This document shows positions 1-5,835 of a stretch of 9,212 nucleotides of DNA, piece by piece. This stretch comes from Bacteroidota bacterium (GTDB lineage Bacteria; Bacteroidota; Bacteroidia; Cytophagales; Cyclobacteriaceae): the NCBI GenBank assembly GCA_023431285.1, contig JAEYXN010000250.1, positions 1-9,212 on the forward strand, in the 5' to 3' direction. Numbering within the stretch: position 1 is the stretch's first letter; the number at the start of each line of letters is the position of its first letter. Under the pieces are notes generated by a model that was not told where the DNA came from, searched no databases, and saw nothing but the letters and a program-made list of their open reading frames with translations. The translations under genes and the position numbers were made by a program.

Positions 1-886
1 GATCCATATTCTCTGGTATGAAGATGTTGTGACCAACTCCTGGGTAGGTGATTAGTCTTTTCTGACCATTCAGGTTCTTATAAATTTCCAGCGTTTCCTC
101 CAGGCTGACGCGATCATCTTCTTCTCCAAACAGGACAAGGGCGGGACAGCTCACCGACTTTGCATAATCCGCCGGGTTGTGGCTGAATGCCCAGTATCCC
201 TGCTGGAAACCTCCCCAGAAAGTCAGCATCCCTGCCATTGGGAAAGAGGGAACTCCGACGATATCGAAACGTGCGCAAACTGTTTTGTATAGAGAACCAA
301 ATGGGCATTCAAGAATTACGGACGACGGCGAGAAGATGTGATCATCCATCGATTTCAGAATTGCAGCTGCGCCCATCGATGTTCCGAAAAGGTGAATGTT
401 CTTTTCACCCGTTTGGGCAATGTAGTCGAAGCAGTCCTTTACCTGGGATGCTTCGGCGTAACCTATGGTGGTAATCTCACCTTCAGAACCCCCGGAACCC
501 ATAAAATCCACCAGTAATGTATTGAAACCCAGTCGCGTAAACTCTTCAGCGCGCGAAATCAGCGCTGATTTTTCGCCACCATATCCATGAAAAAGTATGA
601 CGGTTCCTTTTGAAGATTTTGTCGTGATATGCCAGGCCTCAAGCATCACATCGCTTTCAATTTGAACTGTGTTGAAGCTATGGTGTGGAACAGCCTGGCG
701 TGTGGGCCTTGGGTTGGAGATGCCTGTAAAAAGCATCTTCGTTTTTACGATGGGGCTCAAATTTGCCGGATCCGTTCGATTTTTTGAGGTTGACGAAAAG
801 TGGCTGAACTTATAAGCATGGACGAAAGCCAGCATATTAAGAGCCACGAAGAATATCAGGGTAAGGGCAAGCGTTTTCCGTATCAT
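1..886 (-). CDS. Membrane-anchored or exported alpha/beta hydrolase (3' end cut by window edge)
   Basis: The minus strand is open from an ATG at 886-884 to the window edge, giving 295 visible residues; only a short C-terminal tail should be missing. Residues 1-25 are a basic start followed by a hydrophobic segment (MIRKTLALTLIFFVALNMLA), so the protein is probably membrane-anchored or secreted. The alpha/beta hydrolase fold is supported by HGYGG at 100-104 (oxyanion hole), DFMGSGGSEG at 127-136, the nucleophile elbow GTSMG with Ser170, the acid at Asp257 or Asp258 (GEEDDRV) and the histidine in GVGHN (His286). All triad residues are therefore present and the enzyme should be active. The substrate cannot be read from sequence; esterase, lipase-like or peptidase roles are all possible, and BEM46/ABHD-type serine hydrolases are the nearest general class. 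No good ribosome binding site precedes the ATG. A TTG at 928-926, in frame and 9 nt after GGGAGGAG, is an alternative start. It is transcribed divergently from hemB. Confidence 0.88.
   Translation of the reverse strand, partial: MIRKTLALTLIFFVALNMLAFVHAYKFSHFSSTSKNRTDPANLSPIVKTKMLFTGISNPRPTRQAVPHHSFNTVQIESDVMLEAWHITTKSSKGTVILFHGYGGEKSALISRAEEFTRLGFNTLLVDFMGSGGSEGEITTIGYAEASQVKDCFDYIAQTGEKNIHLFGTSMGAAAILKSMDDHIFSPSSVILECPFGSLYKTVCARFDIVGVPSFPMAGMLTFWGGFQQGYWAFSHNPADYAKSVSCPALVLFGEEDDRVSLEETLEIYKNLNGQKRLITYPGVGHNIFIPENMD
556..571. repeat. 16-bp perfect palindrome inside the hydrolase gene
   Basis: AAATCAGCGCTGATTT reads the same on both strands. It lies within coding sequence (minus-strand residues about 106-110), so it may be a chance result of codon choice. 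No second copy was noticed in the window. Confidence 0.4.
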
Positions 887-928
887 ACCGTATGTAGTAC
901 GTTGGAGGTAGATAAAAGGCCATACCAA

Positions 929-949
929 TATCGGGAACTCCTCCCGATA
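929..949. repeat. 8-bp perfect inverted repeat in the hydrolase/hemB divergent intergenic region
   Basis: TATCGGGA (929-936) and TCCCGATA (942-949) are perfect reverse complements separated by ACTCC. The site sits between the two divergent starts, 43 bp upstream of the hydrolase ATG and about 80 bp upstream of the hemB ATG. It could be an operator for one or both genes, a hairpin in the hydrolase leader, or a copy of a dispersed palindrome. On the minus strand it also contains GGGAGGAG, which looks like a Shine-Dalgarno sequence for an alternative TTG start of the hydrolase. Which of these applies is not decided by the sequence. Confidence 0.5.
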
Positions 950-975
950 ATAACAGTCGCCAGCCAAATGAATAT

Positions 976-1011
976 TTTGAGGCCATTTTTCCCGCGCCTT
1001 AAGTATTTTTG
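976..1011 (+). promoter_or_regulatory. Candidate hemB promoter
   Basis: TATTTTTG at 1004-1011 matches the Bacteroidota -7 element TAnnTTTG exactly and ends 18 bp before the hemB ATG. A TTTG at 976-979 is the only nearby candidate for the -33 element, but the 24-bp spacer is slightly longer than the usual 17-23 bp. The -7 box is therefore better supported than the -33 box. Confidence 0.4.
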
Positions 1012-1029
1012 GGGTGTAAATACTTTCCA

Positions 1030-2016
1030 ATGATCAATCAAAGCCGCCGGCCAAGACGCAACCGCAAGTCTGAAGCCATTCGAAATATGGTCGAAGAAAC
1101 TAAGGTTGAAGCGCGAAATCTGATTTTTCCTCTGTTCTTAATAGATGGCGCAAAAAAGAAGGTCGAGGTCGCATCTATGCCCGGAATCTTCCGTCTTTCT
1201 ACAGATTTGATGCTGAAAGAAATCGAAGAATGCATGGCGCTGGGGATTAAAAGCTTCGATGTATTCCCTGCTGTTGAAGATTCGCTGAAGGATAAATTCG
1301 CCACGCGCAGCTACGATAAATCATTCTTCTACCTGAAGGCGCTAACCGAAATAAAAAAGGAATTTCCCGGAGCGTGTATCATGACCGATGTCGCCATGGA
1401 TCCATACAGTTCTGATGGTCATGACGGATTGGTGGAGGATGGGAAAATTGTAAATGATAAAACGCTGGAGATTCTTGGCAAGATGGCTTTGGCGCAGGCC
1501 GAAACAGGAATTGACATCATTGGCCCTTCCGATATGATGGATGGACGCGTTGGCTACATAAGGTCTGTACTTGATGAGAATGGATTCACGGATGTGTCCA
1601 TCATGAGTTACACTGCGAAGTATGCGAGTGGGTTTTATAACCCGTTCCGCGATGCGCTGGACTCTGCGCCAAAATTCGGTGATAAGAAAACATACCAAAT
1701 GAATCCCGCCAATCGAACTGAAGCATTACTCGAAGCGGAACTGGATGCTGCAGAGGGAGCAGATTTTCTGATGGTGAAACCAGCCCTTGCATATCTTGAC
1801 ATCATTCATTTGCTGAAGCAGAATTCCACGCTTCCAATAGCGGCATATAATGTCAGTGGTGAGTATTCGATGATCAAAGCCGCAGCTGAACGGGGATGGC
1901 TCGATGGTGAACGCGTTATGAAGGAAACCCTTCTTAGTATCAAAAGAGCTGGCGCAGATATCATCCTTACATATTTCGCCAAGGAATTCGCGATGTTGCA
2001 GAAACGTGACGGTTGA
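1030..2016 (+). CDS. hemB: Porphobilinogen synthase (delta-aminolevulinic acid dehydratase), aspartate-rich class
   Basis: Condenses two 5-aminolevulinate molecules into porphobilinogen, the first shared pyrrole step of heme and other tetrapyrroles, in the cytoplasm. The 328 residues match the usual family length. The start RRPRRNRKSEAIR is the conserved HemB N-terminal arm. The two active-site lysines are Lys197 (MSYTAKYAS) and Lys250 (FLMVKPALAYLD), the latter the Schiff-base lysine. The metal loop reads DVAMDPYSSDGHDG at 120-133, with aspartates in place of the cysteines of zinc enzymes, so this belongs to the magnesium/zinc-independent class. I chose the ATG at 1030 because homologues begin there; the in-frame TTG at 1009 would add seven unconserved residues and lies inside the -7 promoter box. 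The gene appears monocistronic: it ends 8 bp from the convergent aminopeptidase gene, and no other heme gene is present in the window. Confidence 0.97.
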   Translation: MINQSRRPRRNRKSEAIRNMVEETKVEARNLIFPLFLIDGAKKKVEVASMPGIFRLSTDLMLKEIEECMALGIKSFDVFPAVEDSLKDKFATRSYDKSFFYLKALTEIKKEFPGACIMTDVAMDPYSSDGHDGLVEDGKIVNDKTLEILGKMALAQAETGIDIIGPSDMMDGRVGYIRSVLDENGFTDVSIMSYTAKYASGFYNPFRDALDSAPKFGDKKTYQMNPANRTEALLEAELDAAEGADFLMVKPALAYLDIIHLLKQNSTLPIAAYNVSGEYSMIKAAAERGWLDGERVMKETLLSIKRAGADIILTYFAKEFAMLQKRDG

Positions 2017-2024
2017 TAGCCAAC

Positions 2025-3485
2025 CTAGTTCCCGACGTTGAGATCGGGTAGAATAAAGTCATCCAGCGCGCTGGGCTGCGCCATTAATAATTCGATGTCT
2101 TCGGTGGTTCTCGGAGCCAGAGTTGAAAGGTGCTCGCAACCATTGGCTGTCACCAGGTAATCATCCTCAATACGCACCGCGATTCCCCACCATTTAGGGT
2201 CACATTTTGCGTTCTCAGGAATATAAATTCCTGGCTCTATGGTGAACACCATATTTGGTTCGAGTTGGTCGTAAGTACCGCGGTCGTGAACGGCCAGTCC
2301 GATGTGGTGGCAACATCCATGAGGATAGTACAGATGCTTTTCGGTTTCGCTTTTGATGATGCCCAGATCTTTCAATCCTTTGTTCACTACCCTGTCCGTT
2401 GCTTTCTTAAGATCTGTGAAACGGACACCGGGCTTGCAAATCTTCATCGCTTCTTCCTGTGCATTCAAAACAATATCATAGATCTGTTTTTGCTCTGGTG
2501 AAAATTTTCCGCTTGCCGGTATGGTGCGTGTAATATCGGCGGTGTAGCCACGGTATTCCGCTCCCAAATCCATTAAGACCAATTCTTTAGGATCAATCGC
2601 CGGCTTATAGTTTTCCTGGTAATGAAGAATACATCCATTATGACCACCGCCGACAATCGAACTGTATCCGAGATCTTCAGCCTGATATTTTTTGAAGACG
2701 AACTCATGAATACCTTGAATTTCTCTCTCTGAAAGTCCTGGTTTCATTGCCTTCATCACCTCCACCTGACCCATGCATGAAATCGCTATCGCCTTTTTTA
2801 ACAAGCTGATTTCTTCCGGCTTCTTCAGGCCTCGCATTTTATTCATGATATCATCCAGCGAAGATACGTTAAGATTATTCTTTGCAGGATCCTTCAGCAC
2901 CTTATTACCGGTAGCCGTGGGGTAGTTTACTTTCTGTTTGAACTGTTCAATCAGGTCATAGAGATCCGACGAGTCGGGTTCGTTTCGCACATCATTGTGG
3001 AAATCAAAAAACAGAATCTGATCGAATGAAGAAAAGTCGACTGCGTACTTTCTGAATTCTGAATTATTGAAGGCCTGTTGGAGTCCGAGCTGTTCTTTTG
3101 TTCTCACGTCTCCGAGCCTTCTTCCATTCCACATCTCACGGATGACATTTCTCGGCTGAACAAAAATTATTTCATCGTATTGTGTGCCGTTGGCTGCGCG
3201 CTGTTTTTCTTTGAAGATAAACAATACGGCATTAGGCTCCCGGTATCCGGTAAGGTAATAGAAGTCCGGATCCTGATGATAGAGATAATCAACGTCAGCG
3301 GCTCTGTTTCGTACCGGGTTCGCAAAGAATACAGCCACAGAATTAGGTGGAAGATTTTTCCGTAGTTCATTGCGACGTTCCAGATGAAATTCTTTCGTAA
3401 GAAAATCAGAAGGCATGTCGGTGCTATGCTGAGCGAAGGAGGCCGTAAGCGAAAGAAAAAATATCAGTGGGAGGAGGTGTTTCAT
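2025..3485 (-). CDS. pepP: Exported Xaa-Pro aminopeptidase (aminopeptidase P, M24B)
   Basis: Removes N-terminal residues that precede proline; the symbol is by family analogy. The 486 residues start with a signal peptide (MKHLLPLIFFLSLTASFA, likely cleaved after Ala18), so the enzyme should act in the periplasm. An AMP_N-type domain covers roughly 25-190 and the pita-bread catalytic domain roughly 220-465. The dinuclear metal ligands are all visible: Asp306 (LMDLG), Asp317 (TADITR), His393 (HGCCHHIG), Glu417 (TIEPGIY) and Glu440 (VRIEDDY). His288 (ILHY) and His400 (VHDRG) fit the substrate-handling histidines of Escherichia coli PepP. The Cys391-Cys392 pair in the His-ligand loop replaces the Thr-Ser of PepP. 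The gene converges on hemB and is followed by no clear terminator. The stop is TAG; the start ATG has only a weak AGGA four bases upstream. Confidence 0.95.
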   Translation of the reverse strand: MKHLLPLIFFLSLTASFAQHSTDMPSDFLTKEFHLERRNELRKNLPPNSVAVFFANPVRNRAADVDYLYHQDPDFYYLTGYREPNAVLFIFKEKQRAANGTQYDEIIFVQPRNVIREMWNGRRLGDVRTKEQLGLQQAFNNSEFRKYAVDFSSFDQILFFDFHNDVRNEPDSSDLYDLIEQFKQKVNYPTATGNKVLKDPAKNNLNVSSLDDIMNKMRGLKKPEEISLLKKAIAISCMGQVEVMKAMKPGLSEREIQGIHEFVFKKYQAEDLGYSSIVGGGHNGCILHYQENYKPAIDPKELVLMDLGAEYRGYTADITRTIPASGKFSPEQKQIYDIVLNAQEEAMKICKPGVRFTDLKKATDRVVNKGLKDLGIIKSETEKHLYYPHGCCHHIGLAVHDRGTYDQLEPNMVFTIEPGIYIPENAKCDPKWWGIAVRIEDDYLVTANGCEHLSTLAPRTTEDIELLMAQPSALDDFILPDLNVGN

Positions 3486-3732
3486 AATCCTAATTAACGA
3501 GAAATTCCTGTTTTTCAGATATAAGATTTAGGGTATCCGACATCCGGTGGCCTGCTTTGATGAACGGCGGATTGACGAATCGGAGCGTCAATTCATTGGA
3601 GCAAAGAGCCGTTAAACGATAAGATGTTGATAATTAAGGGTCAATTCGATCTATTAGCCCTCTCTCTGATCATAATACTTGATATAAGAGACCCTTTCTG
3701 GAAGGCAGACATTTTCGAAGTGTCTGCCTTTT
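3486..3732. other. Intergenic region between aminopeptidase P and the rmuC operon
   Basis: This 247-bp stretch is the longest without a protein gene. It lies upstream of the aminopeptidase gene and downstream of the 73-residue protein, both on the minus strand, so it should hold the aminopeptidase promoter. The best -7 candidate is TATATCTG on the minus strand (3528-3521), one mismatch from TAnnTTTG, with no clear -33 partner. The region also contains an inverted repeat, a repeated GTCAATTC motif, a separated pair AAGGGTC (3636-3642) and GACCCTT (3690-3696) that could close a structured RNA, and a strong hairpin at its left-to-right end. Only trivial ORFs of 17-20 codons occur. Confidence 0.6.
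3570..3647. repeat. Inverted and direct GTCAATTC-type repeats upstream of aminopeptidase P
   Basis: ATTGACG (3571-3577) and CGTCAAT (3586-3592) are perfect inverted repeats around an 8-base spacer. The motif GTCAATTC occurs at 3587-3594 and again at 3640-3647. Together these make three half-site-like copies of a (G)TCAAT core in under 80 bp. They could be operator sites for a regulator of the minus-strand aminopeptidase gene, or part of an RNA structure; the sequence alone does not distinguish these, and short motifs like these can recur by chance. Confidence 0.35.
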
Positions 3733-3734
3733 TT
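3702..3734 (+). terminator. Rho-independent terminator hairpin, plus-strand orientation
   Basis: AAGGCAGACA (3702-3711) pairs perfectly with TGTCTGCCTT (3721-3730) around a 9-base loop, and the plus strand continues as a run of six T (3729-3734). This is a textbook intrinsic terminator for plus-strand transcription. On the minus strand the hairpin starts right after the stop codon of the 73-residue protein, so it probably also marks the end of the rmuC operon, although only two T follow it in that direction. No plus-strand protein gene lies upstream within the gap. Confidence 0.75.
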
Positions 3735-3954
3735 ATGACTGCGGGAAGTCTTCAACTTCGTCGATCCTGAAGTCGTTTCCCTTTCCATAACGGATGAGTT
3801 CTTTAAGGTGATACCTCTCCAACGTGAGAGTGTCCTTCACTTTGAAATCGCCGTTGGCAAGAATATTCTCAATCTCAAACTCGTGGGTTTCACCGAAGTT
3901 CACAAGTCGATATTTTTTTCCGGTGCGCAAAACATCAAGCGAAAGTCCCGCCAT
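3733..3954 (-). CDS. Conserved-looking small protein of unknown function (73 aa)
   Basis: I do not recognise a named family. The 73 residues have no signal peptide, membrane segment or cysteine, and are rich in charged residues. The sequence alternates hydrophobic and polar residues in a way that suggests a small beta-rich fold: KKYRLVNFGETHEFEIE at 13-29, GDFKVKD at 35-41, then LERYHLKELIRYGKGNDF at 45-62. It is probably cytoplasmic. The ATG at 3954 is the only methionine; the conserved-looking part begins at about residue 11, so a start at the TTG of residue 9 is possible. It is the last gene of the rmuC operon, 25 bp after the GroES-like gene, and its TAA stop touches the terminator hairpin. 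The tight spacing argues that it is a real gene. I vaguely associate similar proteins with Bacteroidota, but this is memory, not a search. Confidence 0.75.
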   Translation of the reverse strand: MAGLSLDVLRTGKKYRLVNFGETHEFEIENILANGDFKVKDTLTLERYHLKELIRYGKGNDFRIDEVEDFPQS

Positions 3955-3979
3955 ATGACAACCAGTTAGTGTACGAAAA

Positions 3980-4354
3980 TTATAATTCTTCCTCTCGCTC
4001 CAACATCAAAATAGATGCCTGTGGAACGATGAAGTATTTTTCTTCTTCGTACATCACTTCAATAGCACCCTTCTGCAGGAAAATTGCAAGATCACCCTCC
4101 TGTGCCTGAAGCGGAAGGTATTTTACCTGTTCGTCTTTTCCTTTCCACATGTCATCTTCATCCGCAGGCAGCGGCAACGGATAGCCTGGACCAACCTTGA
4201 TCACGTATCCGCTTTGTATCTTTTCTTTCTCCTGCACTCCCGGCGGAAGATACAGTCCGCTGGCAGTCTTATCCGATTGTTTCATCGGTTTGATAAGGAC
4301 ACGGTCGCCGACAACAATCAGTTTCTTAAGCTTGTTATCAGATGTAAGTTTCAT
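3980..4354 (-). CDS. Long, divergent GroES-like co-chaperonin family protein
   Basis: GroES forms the lid of the GroEL chamber; this protein shares its fold but is probably a paralogue. At 124 residues it exceeds the usual 95 or so. GroES features are GDRVLIKP (16-23), a mobile-loop-like segment TASGLYLPPGV (30-40), SGYVIKVGPG (48-57), EGDLAIFLQKGAIEV (86-100), and KYFIVPQASILMLER at the C-terminal end, matching the family's final strand. A charged insert of about 20 residues (roughly 61-80, PLPADEDDMWKGKDEQ) sits where the GroES roof hairpin lies. I chose the ATG at 4354; an upstream in-frame TTG at 4387 would add 11 residues and overlap the rmuC stop, and homologous sequence only begins near KLIVVGDRV. 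The gene lies 25 bp after rmuC with no groEL beside it. Whether it binds GroEL or has another partner cannot be told from sequence. Confidence 0.85.
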   Translation of the reverse strand: MKLTSDNKLKKLIVVGDRVLIKPMKQSDKTASGLYLPPGVQEKEKIQSGYVIKVGPGYPLPLPADEDDMWKGKDEQVKYLPLQAQEGDLAIFLQKGAIEVMYEEEKYFIVPQASILMLEREEEL

Positions 4355-4379
4355 TCGTTTCTTATTAATCGCAAAAAAA

Positions 4380-5696
4380 TTATTCAAATAAGCCGGCCTG
4401 GTCTTCCGATCTCTTGAGAAGACCGGCGTCCATGTTCTTGCTGGCTTTTGCCCCTAGCTTTTTCAGATCTTCCACCCGGCGGACAAGGTTGCCGCTTCCG
4501 ACGGAGAGTTTTTTCATCGACTCCTCATAGTATTTTTTTGAAGTATCGAGATGCCTTCCAAGAGCGATGAGGTCATCGGCAAAACCAACGAACTTGTCAT
4601 ACAAGTCTCCCGCTTTTGTTGCAATGTCGAGGACGTGGCGGGTTTGATATTCCTGCTTCCATGTATTTTTGATCAGTTGTAAAGAAGGAATAAGAAGCGT
4701 TGGGCTCACAAAAATGATCCGGCGTTCAAGTGCCTCTTCGTACAAAAGACTTTCCCTTTGAATTGCGGCAATGTAAGCAGGCTCGATAGGGATAAACATA
4801 ATGACAAAATCGAGACTGCTCTCCGGGATGTTTCGACTATAATCTTTTTCAGCAAGCAATCTCATGTGCTGCCGGATTGAAGCGATATGTCCCTTCAGGA
4901 ACACAACCTTGTCTTCTTCATTCTCGGCGTTAACGAAATTATTGTAGGCGGTAAGACTCACCTTCGAATCGATGATGACATGCTTCTTCTCAGGGAGTCG
5001 AATGATGACATCGGGACGTAGTCTTCCTTCAACAGTTGTAAAAGTCTCCTGTACAAAATATTCACGGTCCTTTTGCAGGCCCGACTTCTCAAGAATACTT
5101 TCAAGAATAAATTCGCCCCATGCTCCCTGCGTTTTTGTATCGCCGCGAAGGGCACGCGTGAGGTTCTCCGCCTCGCGCGTCATTTGTACATTAAGCTTCT
5201 GTAAATTTCCGAGCTGCTCCTGTAATGCGGAATTTCTTGAGATCTGATCTTTGTGAGTATCTTCGACTTTCTTTTCGAATGCCGCGATCTTCTCGCCCAA
5301 CGGACGAAGTAAATCGAATAAGTGCGTTTTGTTTTGCTCTGTAAATTTCTTGCTCTTTTCTTCGAAGATATCGTTCGCGAGGTTCTTAAACTGAGTGGCG
5401 AATTTTTCGTTCAGTAATGCCAGTTCCGTTTTTTGATCCTGAAGTTTCTCCTGAAGATTGCGGTAATCAGCTTCCGCGGCGCCAAGGGAATTATTTAATT
5501 CAACTACGAGAGCGCGCTGCTCCTGCAGCTCACGCTTAGCCTCCTGCAGCTGATCGGCAAGAGTCTTATTCTTTTCCTGCTCTACAAGAATCTTCGCGGC
5601 ATGCTCGTTCGAGCCAGTGGAAAATTTTAAACGCGCGATATACCATCCTACTCCCGCACCTGCCAACATCCCGGCTAAAACCGCAAAAATTTCCAT
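4380..5696 (-). CDS. rmuC: RmuC family protein (DNA recombination protein RmuC)
   Basis: RmuC was named for limiting inversion at short inverted repeats in Escherichia coli and carries a PD-(D/E)XK nuclease-like fold; its biochemical activity is poorly defined. The 438 residues have an N-terminal membrane segment (about 3-22), a long coiled coil (about 33-180) and the conserved RmuC domain from about 185 to 400. Landmarks are GAWGE at 191-195, RPD with Asp229, DSK at 243-245 (the PD...DXK pattern), and FIPIEPAY at 301-308. The topology suggests an inner-membrane anchor with the nuclease-like domain in the cytoplasm. It is the first gene of a three-gene operon and is divergent from rocD. A good promoter lies immediately before its ATG. 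The C-terminal tail (about 415-438) is variable in this family. Confidence 0.95.
   Translation of the reverse strand: MEIFAVLAGMLAGAGVGWYIARLKFSTGSNEHAAKILVEQEKNKTLADQLQEAKRELQEQRALVVELNNSLGAAEADYRNLQEKLQDQKTELALLNEKFATQFKNLANDIFEEKSKKFTEQNKTHLFDLLRPLGEKIAAFEKKVEDTHKDQISRNSALQEQLGNLQKLNVQMTREAENLTRALRGDTKTQGAWGEFILESILEKSGLQKDREYFVQETFTTVEGRLRPDVIIRLPEKKHVIIDSKVSLTAYNNFVNAENEEDKVVFLKGHIASIRQHMRLLAEKDYSRNIPESSLDFVIMFIPIEPAYIAAIQRESLLYEEALERRIIFVSPTLLIPSLQLIKNTWKQEYQTRHVLDIATKAGDLYDKFVGFADDLIALGRHLDTSKKYYEESMKKLSVGSGNLVRRVEDLKKLGAKASKNMDAGLLKRSEDQAGLFE
5520..5551. repeat. 11-bp direct repeat with 21-bp period in the rmuC coiled coil
   Basis: CTCCTGCAGCT occurs at 5520-5530 and 5541-5551, exactly 21 bp apart. 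On the coding strand each copy encodes ELQE/QLQE, seven residues apart, so the repeat reflects the heptad of the coiled coil (residues about 49-60). Confidence 0.6.
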
Positions 5697-5700
5697 GCGC

Positions 5701-5731
5701 CAAAGGTATAGGAAAGCACAGGAAGCTTCAA
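5701..5731 (-). promoter_or_regulatory. Bacteroidota-type promoter for the rmuC operon
   Basis: On the minus strand, TTG (5731-5729) is followed after 20 bases by TACCTTTG (5708-5701), a full match to TTG-N17-23-TAnnTTTG. Only four bases separate the -7 box from the rmuC ATG, so a transcript started here would have almost no leader. The opposite strand holds the rocD upstream region. Confidence 0.6.
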
Positions 5732-5835
5732 GTCAGCCTATCATTATTTGTCCCTCGCCACGGCAATACGCGGGAACGTCAAAACATTTCGGGTCATTCG
5801 GCTTTATTACTAATTTTATCACAAAGAACACAACG

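Noticed and set aside
1009..1029. TTG start seven codons upstream of hemB ATG
   Set aside because: It lies inside the probable -7 promoter element, and HemB homologues begin at the ATG at 1030.
800..1033. 77-codon plus-strand frame between the hydrolase and hemB
   Set aside because: It overlaps the hydrolase N-terminus on the opposite strand and the hemB promoter and start; its translation resembles no protein family.
3490..3543. 17-codon ORF on the minus strand (MSDTLNLISEKQEFLVN) ending four bases before the aminopeptidase ATG
   Set aside because: Too short to support, with no ribosome binding site or regulatory codon run; it would need ribosome profiling or conservation to be taken as a leader peptide.
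3560..3622. 20-codon ORF on the plus strand in the 3486-3732 gap, upstream of the plus-oriented terminator
   Set aside because: No promoter or ribosome binding site, no recognisable sequence character; expected by chance.
4355..4387. TTG start giving the GroES-like protein 11 more residues and an overlap with rmuC
   Set aside because: The extra residues are not GroES-like and the ATG at 4354 keeps a normal 25-bp gap; the overlap remains possible but less likely.
5617..5835. Upstream in-frame extension of ornithine aminotransferase by 73 codons
   Set aside because: The extension runs divergently into the start of rmuC, is low in family similarity, and the ATG at 5836 sits exactly where homologous sequence begins.
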